From the NCBI GenBank assembly GCA_028829895.1, contig CM054178.1:65440335-65504334 (forward strand): a stretch of 64,000 nucleotides of DNA. The letters are read 5' to 3'. A program made the translations under genes and the position numbers. A model generated the notes under the pieces. It ran no database searches. It was not told the origin of the DNA and saw only the letters and a program-made list of their open reading frames with translations. Positions within the stretch are counted from its first letter, which is position 1. Every line of letters starts with the position of its first letter. This DNA comes from Sinotaia quadrata. Taxonomy: Eukaryota; Mollusca; Gastropoda; Architaenioglossa; Viviparidae. Shown here in pieces: positions 59,112 to 64,000 of the stretch.

Positions 59112-62100
59112 TTATTCAAAATAGATCTTGAAGTTTTGGTTCGATCTACTTCTAACTGGTTCAGGAATGCAGGTCATCAAGTCTTAATGTAAGGTAAACA
59201 TTAGCTTTGGCGGGGTGGGGGGGGGGAGTGAGGCAAACGTCATATTAATGGAGTAGGGGTTGCTGGGATATATTTCTCTTGTTGTCTGTGAATACAGAAA
59301 ACTATGTGTGGAAAGTGTATAAAAATTATTCTGAACCTGCGTTGCCTAAGAATCACAAAGACTATTGTTTTATAGTTCAAATATTTTGTCTCTATTAATT
59401 AACTGTAAATAGGTCCTTGTAAGCTGAACCGTTTTACCCATATTCATTAACTGTAAAGTGGTCCCTGGGAACTAAACTCCGAGCACCAGAGGGATCAAAC
59501 GTGTAGCTATTTTAGATCAGTCCTGTCACATTTAGTGTGAATACCCTTAAATGTGCGGGTGTACAATTATATGACATCACCCAAACCAGAGGAGGGTTGC
59601 ACTCACACTCTTCAACAGCATGACATGTCATTTATAGAACTTCCTTAAACTGTTTCCTTCCTCGTCACGAACAGAACTTCCGTAACCTCTTCATTTCCAC
59701 AATGACCAGAACTTCCGTAACCCCTTTGTCACATGTCCGGTTTTCATTTAACGACCTTCTCCTAATTTAGGCACTAGTTATCAATATTAGTTTATTAGAT
59801 AATTCCTAACATTAGCGACAGCCAGACTTGCCACAATATCAGCCTAATTGTTCACAACACACAGCTAGATAAGTTAGTTGACTTCTTTGCTAACAATGTT
59901 ATCTCCCTTTTATTTATAGACTATTGTTTTAAAGTTCAATTATACATTAATATGTATAATCCTTTATTCCTTTATTTCTGGCTTGGCCCCCAGTTAGCAA
60001 ATCACGGTTGATTACAAAATTTAATAACAATAAAATTAAATTAGAAAACAAGAAAATGAACAATTTGATTTCCGTGAATAACAGAATGATATCGTGCGAC
60101 CCGGTAAGTCAATTTACTGTCCACACCCTAAGAGTCTGTTTCTTATTGTTTCTAAAACTTATCTTTCTAATATTGTCCAGCAGAGCATAGTATGTTGCCG
60201 TTCATCCGATGCACGCTGACATCACATGACTACCTTGGCAGTCCCTTGCGGTTCAAGCAGGGCTATAATAAGGGCTCAACATGATGCTCGCTCGCTCAGC
60301 GATTTGTTCTGGGTTCCATGCTTTAGCAAGCTGGACTCCCACATCAAGTACAGCGGTTTTAGCAGTCGGGGTTAGAGTTGTAAGGTAAACTCGAGACTGG
60401 CTGAAAATACATATTTATTTATATTACAGACTCATGTGGTGATAATGACTCTATGGGCTTTGTGGCAGCAACGATAATCACTCTTTACAATCTCACTAAT
60501 TCATAGTTTACATTATGTGAAAATTCAAGTGTATAAAATCTTTACAATATATATTTCCTTCATTACAATACAGTTGATCATAATATAAGTTAGCTAGTGA
60601 TCATGCAGCGCATGTTAACTCTCCCGTGATAACAATTAATCAACGGTAATACAACTATATACACGTTGCATTTCTCACCACTTTACAAGTATATCGCTAT
60701 GCCACTTAGTGTATTAACATCAGCAGCATTAAAATTCACAAGAATATTCTACACACATTTACAATACAAAATACATAGTATCAATTCAACAAGAAAAAAT
60801 TTGATTAAAGAAAATAAGTGTATTACTACCATGTGTTTCTTAGGCGCGGTCATAACAGACGCCGATTCTCTATTTTACCCCTGTAGGTCGGGTGCACTGC
60901 AGGCGTCTAACGCGAGCCAACTCATTCAGGTAATTTATAAGGGTCAACTAACATCTTAGCGCTACGTCATCACAGGGAAAGCAAATGACCATATATGGGT
61001 GGTCATTATCCAGGGTTTTGGGTGTGACCTTCACCTGTGAACTGGCCTATATTCTCTGAACAAGTAAACAAGTATTTTCTGGCCTAAGCTTTAATCCGTA
61101 ACGGAAGCTAAGACGATAAATACGCAAGGCCGGGGAAAACCTGTATATGAAAGAAACAGTTAATAATATGAAAAAAGGTTATCAAAAAGACATAATTTGT
61201 TTTAATATATCTTCACACCCTTCCTTTCCACATCACGTACAGAACTTCCGCAACCTCTTCATTTCCACGTCACGAACAGAACTTCCGTTACCTCTTCATT
61301 TCCACGTCATGAACAGAACTTCCGTAACTCCTTCCTTTTCATGTCATGTACAGAACTTCCATAACCTCTTCCTTTCCACGTCATGAACAGAACTTCCGTA
61401 ACCCCTTCCTTTCCATGTCATGAACAGAACTTTCGTAACTTGCCACCTTCACCAAAATCTTTTTAATAAATGTTGTTGTTTTTTTGTTTTCTTCGCACAG
61501 TGGAAACCCAACAATAATATTATGTAATTTAAGATAACAATTAAAACGAACTACAAAGAAAACTAGGAATATGCAAACGCACAGATATAGGGTCCACACA
61601 CACACAGAGAAGATATGCACAGACACAGAGATACACTTAGACACACACTCAAATTTCAGACCAGTGCTATTTGTCCTGAATAATTAAATATTTTCCTGTT
61701 CGTTGAGTATTTGATATAAAAAGTATTGGTTACAAAAGTTAACATTTCAAACGAATGCATTAAATAAAAGTGTGAATATAGTTTCATGTAATGTATTCAT
61801 AGCCTGTGTGTATGTGTGAACGTATACGCGTATGTGTTAGTGTGTGTGTGTGCTAGTGATGTGTGCCAGTATGTTGGTGTGTGCTAGTGTGTGTTAGTAT
61901 GTGTGCTAGTAGACTGCGTGTTTGTGTATGGGTGCTAGAATGTTAGTGTATTTGCTAGGTGTATTAGTGTGTGTGCTAGTGTGTGTTAGTATGTATATTA
62001 GTGTGTGTTAGTGTGTGTGTATTAGTATATGTGTGCTATTGTGTGTTAGTGTGCTAGCTTGTATGTTGTATGTGTTAGCTTGTGTGCGAGCGCTTGTGTT

Positions 62101-63115
62101 TGCGCTATGTTATATGTTAGTGTGTGTGCTATGACTAGTGTGTTAATGTGTGTGTGTGTGTGTTAGTGGGTGATAGTGTGTATGTTAATATGTGTATGCT
62201 AGTGTGTTAGTGTGTGTGTGTATGCTAGTATGTTAGTGTGTGTATGCTAGTGTGTTAGTGTGCATGTGCTAGTGCATTGGTGTGGGTGTGCTAGTGTATG
62301 TTAGTGTGTGAGCTAGTGTGTATGTCTTAGTGCATTGATGTGTGTGCGCGCGCTAGTGTGTGTGACGATGTGTGTTAGTATGTTGGTGTGTATTGTGTGT
62401 GTATGTGTGTGTTGTTATGTTTGTGTGAGTGTGTTAATGTGTGTGTGTGCTAGTGTGTATTAGTTTGTGATCTAGTGTGTTGGTGAGTATGTGTATTATA
62501 GTTAGTATGTGTTGTGTTAGTGTGTGGTGTATGTCTTAGTGCATTGATGTGTGTGCGCGCACTAGAAATTGATGATGTATGTTAGTATATTGGTGTGTAT
62601 TGTGTATATTATGTGTGCATGTGTGTGTTGTTATGTTTGTGTGAGTGTGTGTTAGTGTGTGTGCTAGTATGTGGTTATGAATGTGATAATGTGTGCTCTA
62701 ATGTGTGTGTGCTATTGTGTATTAGTTTGTGTTCTAGTGTGTTGGTGAGTATGTGTATTATAGTTAGTATGTGGTGTGTGTTAGTGTGTGGTGTGTGTGT
62801 TAATGTGTTTGTTTTAATGATAATGTCTGTTGTCACGATTATAATAGTCAGGTTTCATGTCCGGGTTTTAATGATAATGTCTGTTGTCACGATTATAATA
62901 GTCAGGTTTTATGTCCGGGTTTTAATGATAATGTCTGTTGTCACGATTATAATAGTCAGGTTTCATGTCCGGGTTTTAATGATAATGTCTGTTGTCACGA
63001 TTATAATGGTTTTTCTGATCCTATGTCTGTGCAGATGAAACGGACTATCCCTGAGGAGCACGCAATATTGAACGTCTCCAACTACACTCTCGCTGTTCTT
63101 GTCGATAAGGAAACC
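53709..63115 (+). CDS. Candidate secreted cystatin-like protein, three exons, 3' end not found
   Basis: Three plus-strand segments join with matching phases: 53709-53793, 55437-55558 and 63035-63115. Together they give 96 codons. The first encodes a short hydrophobic signal segment (VFKVLIVIAMSYIATES). The second reads GCYKLANMQDPAVEYKQ then DIQQIN, which resembles the cystatin N-terminus (G-x-x-x-x-x-N/D-DP-x-V followed by a helix ending in -IN). The third reads AILNVSNYTLAVLVDKET, which resembles the cystatin strand NYxLxVxV. The inhibitory QxVxG loop is not conserved where expected (AILNV), so if it is a cystatin it may be non-inhibitory. The join 1-2 needs the GTAAGA donor at 53794 rather than the stronger-looking GTGAGT at 53790, and the exon 2 donor GTACAT is weak. 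A last exon must lie beyond 63115 and was not identified. Gene structure and family are both tentative. Confidence 0.4.
53794..54658. other. Intron 1 of the candidate gene, nothing recognised
   Basis: AT-rich; imperfect duplication of TCTAACG...TTTTCT(A/G)AT words around 53940-54060. Confidence 0.35.
54659..55105. repeat. Diverged minisatellite, AATGTTCTGTAAACGTTA(A/T)(A/G)TTGTGA(A/C)AAC units
   Basis: About eleven units of 35-45 bp in which both length and sequence vary, an old array in the intron. Confidence 0.85.
55437..55558 (+). CDS. Cystatin-like gene exon 2
   Basis: The acceptor CTGATTCGATCCGCAG precedes 55437. In phase 1 it reads PSKHLGNKPIKGCYKLANMQ onward for 40 residues, without stop, to a GTACAT donor at 55559 (phase 0). 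Base composition in this segment is clearly less AT-rich than its flanks, which supports coding. Confidence 0.45.
55559..56284. other. Intron sequence with short repeats
   Basis: About four units of TGGTACAAAGACAACGCATGA at 55848-55940 and a 55-bp direct duplication (GACAAAAACGACAGCCAATT AGACAGTCAAGCAA) at about 56080 and 56150. Confidence 0.7.
56285..58440 (-). pseudogene. Non-LTR retrotransposon relic with restriction-like-endonuclease-type C-terminus
   Basis: Read on the minus strand from about 58430 it shows, in order across frameshifts: QRLQGLRQYMKRYTARG, KVRKMPNWKSSGLDQVQIFW (conserved N-x-K-x-x-G-x-D-x-V region before RT, near 58080), GFIQGDYLPPLLFCIAL (RT block with QGD, near 57680), a thumb region, then DETTEHILSGC (CCHC-type knuckle whose two leading Cys are lost, near 56660) and ADQVIPARRKDIVIL (near 56460). 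The last corresponds to the R-P-D-I-V start of a restriction-like endonuclease domain. That order suits the R2/NeSL/Hero group rather than APE-type LINEs. Stops, frameshifts and the P-to-K change show it is dead. It lies in the intron of the candidate gene, in antisense. Confidence 0.75.
58490..58550. repeat. (AGT)n microsatellite
   Basis: About eighteen triplets, AGC-rich at the left edge. Confidence 0.95.
58551..59040. other. Intron sequence, nothing recognised
   Basis: Contains a TGACGTCA palindrome-like word (ATGACGTCACG near 58728) but no other support for a regulatory element. Confidence 0.3.
59041..59110. repeat. (AC)n microsatellite
   Basis: About thirty-four AC copies with one G interruption. 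Confidence 0.97.
59635..59735. repeat. Left part of the AGAACTTCCGTAACC minisatellite
   Basis: Three units (AACAGAACTTCCGTAACCTC TTCATTTCCAC type) that match the units at 61205-61440 on the other side of the family C repeat. Confidence 0.8.
59767..61015. repeat. Dispersed repeat family C, copy 2
   Basis: Collinear with 17892-19245 (see that entry for shared blocks). It lies between two parts of one minisatellite, so it probably inserted into that array. Frames at 60008-60190 and 60666-60959 are not conserved with copy 1. Confidence 0.65.
61205..61440. repeat. Minisatellite, TTTCCACGTCATGAACAGAACTTCCGTAACCTCTTCC
   Basis: About six units of 36-39 bp. Same unit as 59635-59735. Confidence 0.92.
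61800..62810. repeat. Long degenerate TG-rich tract (GTGTGTTAGT / GTGTGCTAGT)
   Basis: About 1 kb of TG-rich sequence built from GTGTG(T/C)TAGTGT words, with a larger duplication: the block around TTAGTGCATTGATGTGTGTG at 62327 recurs at 62538, and GTGTTGTTATGTTTGTGTGA at 62410 recurs at 62627. The long plus frame at 62595-63038 is Cys/Val low complexity and not a gene. Confidence 0.9.
62810..63005. repeat. 54-bp minisatellite directly upstream of exon 3
   Basis: Almost four units of GGGTTTTAATGATAATGTCT GTTGTCACGATTATAATAGT CAGGTTTCATGTCC. The last unit ends about 30 bases before the acceptor of the exon at 63035. Units are nearly identical, which indicates recent expansion. Confidence 0.93.
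63035..63115 (+). CDS. Cystatin-like gene exon 3
   Basis: The acceptor TATGTCTGTGCAG precedes 63035 and the donor ACC|GTAAGT follows 63115, both strong. It is 81 bases, phase 0 to 0, encoding MKRTIPEEHAILNVSNYTLA and seven more residues. The less AT-rich composition and the clean splice sites make it the best-supported exon of this candidate gene. Confidence 0.55.
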
Positions 63116-63189
63116 GTAAGTCTGAAAAAAGAAAAAAAACTACGCTGGTCAGTTCAGGTAGCATGTAATTTCTTCAGTAATTAGCACTG

Positions 63190-63520
63190 CCTTACCTTGA
63201 CGTAAAATATAGCAGTATTAGCATCATTTGTGGTCCTAAAGTAAAATATAAAAGTGTTAGCATCCTTTGCAGTCCTAAAGTATAATATAGCAGTGTTAGC
63301 ATCCTTTGCAGTCCTAAAGTAAAATATAGCAGTGTTAGCATCCTTTGCAGTCGTAAAGTATAATATAGCAGTGTTAGCATCCTTTGCAGTCCTAAAGTAT
63401 AATATAGCAGTGTTAGTATCCTTTGCAGTCATAAAGTATAATATAGCAGTGTTAGCATCCTTTGCAGTCGTAAAGTATAATATAGCAGTGTTAGCATCCT
63501 TTGCAGTCGTAAAGTAAAGC
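63190..63520. repeat. 39-bp minisatellite with CCTTTGCAG in each unit
   Basis: Eight units of TAAAGTATAATATAGCAGTG TTAGCATCCTTTGCAGTCG, period 39. Nearly every plus-strand unit contains TCCTTTGCAG, a strong 3' splice-site consensus. It lies 75 bases after the exon 3 donor. Open frames on both strands are repeat artefacts (13-residue unit). Confidence 0.93.
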
Positions 63521-63730
63521 TCATAACTTCCAGGAAAGAAGAGAAAAGAAAAGGAAAAGTATATTCTTAGCGATACATTGATATTGAGGTGTTAGGTACC
63601 ATTAAATATCTAGAAACTGCTTGAGTTGGATTTGTCAGTTAAAGTGTTGAACTGTGATACGTTCACTTCTTGGTTTCACATGCCTACTTGAGTGTGGTAT
63701 AAAATATATATTTATAGTTCGCATTCTATA

Positions 63731-63814
63731 CACACACACACACACACACAACATAGAAGCACGCGCTCACACACACACACACACACACACAACATAGAAG
63801 CACGCGCTCACACA

Positions 63815-63851
<37 letters not shown>

Positions 63852-63856
63852 ACACA
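63731..63856. repeat. Compound (CA)n with duplicated 24-bp insert
   Basis: CA tracts interrupted twice by ACATAGAAGCACGCGCTCAC, which shows duplication of the whole tract. Confidence 0.93.
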
Positions 63857-64000
63857 GCGATGGACTATAGACAAAGTCTGAATTATTAATCTCTTGAAAC
63901 TGTTCTTTAGTTACTGTTTGTGTTTCTACTTTCATTTCCTCAAGTAACGTCAGTGATGAAACTATAATGAAACTATAATTATTTCTAAGCGTACAAAATG

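Noticed and set aside
62595..63038. 147-codon plus frame rich in Cys and Val
   Set aside because: TG-rich and 54-bp repeat sequence; only the last codons overlap a supported exon, in a different role.
63521..63600. Terminal exon of the cystatin-like gene after CTTCCAG at 63533
   Set aside because: In phase it gives a short Lys/Arg-rich peptide ending in TGA that does not resemble the rest of a cystatin domain; left unassigned.

Overview
The window looks like a piece of an intron-rich, AT-rich invertebrate nuclear genome. Long introns, GT-AG exon junctions, LTR and non-LTR retroelement relics, a hAT-type relic and very many microsatellites and minisatellites all point to a metazoan. A lophotrochozoan, probably a mollusc, is my best guess from general character only; no marker fixes the taxon. 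There are no bacterial features (operons, Shine-Dalgarno sites, CRISPR). Almost every single open frame is a repeat artefact, and real coding sequence appears only as short exons joined by matching splice phases.

Three genes can be supported. (1) On the minus strand, 24319 down to 3499, a group XII secreted phospholipase A2 is split into four exons over about 20.8 kb. It includes a 68-bp exon at 16324-16391. All phases agree, and the Cys framework, GCG calcium-loop motif and His-Asp active site are present. (2) On the minus strand, 41051 down to 30537, a complete six-exon monocarboxylate-transporter-like (SLC16/MCT, major facilitator superfamily) gene encodes 626 residues. Its first coding exon contains a 36-bp minisatellite, and a further intron probably lies in its 5' UTR. 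(3) On the plus strand, from 53709 and running past 63115, three phase-compatible exons give a small secreted protein with a cystatin-like pattern. This call is tentative and the 3' end was not found.

Layout: 1-2773 divergent long-terminal-repeat-related sequence with an inner tandem repeat; 3499-24319 the phospholipase gene, whose introns hold a solo LTR with a 5-bp target duplication (4325-5938), a second LTR copy (8054-9683), a LINE relic (15060-16290), unclassified dispersed repeats and a possible terminal-inverted-repeat element (22804-23418); 24320-30536 intergenic sequence with an AC-rich relic, a hairpin and a dispersed repeat; 30537-41051 the transporter, with a 64-bp minisatellite of over 1 kb in intron 3; 41058-53700 mostly minisatellites plus a hAT-type transposase relic (47811-48650); 53709-64000 the cystatin-like gene, whose introns hold a decayed non-LTR retrotransposon (56285-58440), another dispersed repeat (59767-61015) and many tandem arrays.

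The most unusual signal is the relation between minisatellites and splice sites. The 46-bp array next to transporter exon 5 is built from copies of that exon's 5' splice site. The 45-bp array next to exon 1 is built from copies of its 3' splice site, and related units recur at 43.2-44.2 kb. A 38-bp array at 49461-50077 carries a branch-point-like and 3'-splice-site-like sequence in every unit. Several other arrays contain intact donor or acceptor consensus. Whether these decoys matter for splicing, or only show where minisatellites start, is testable.
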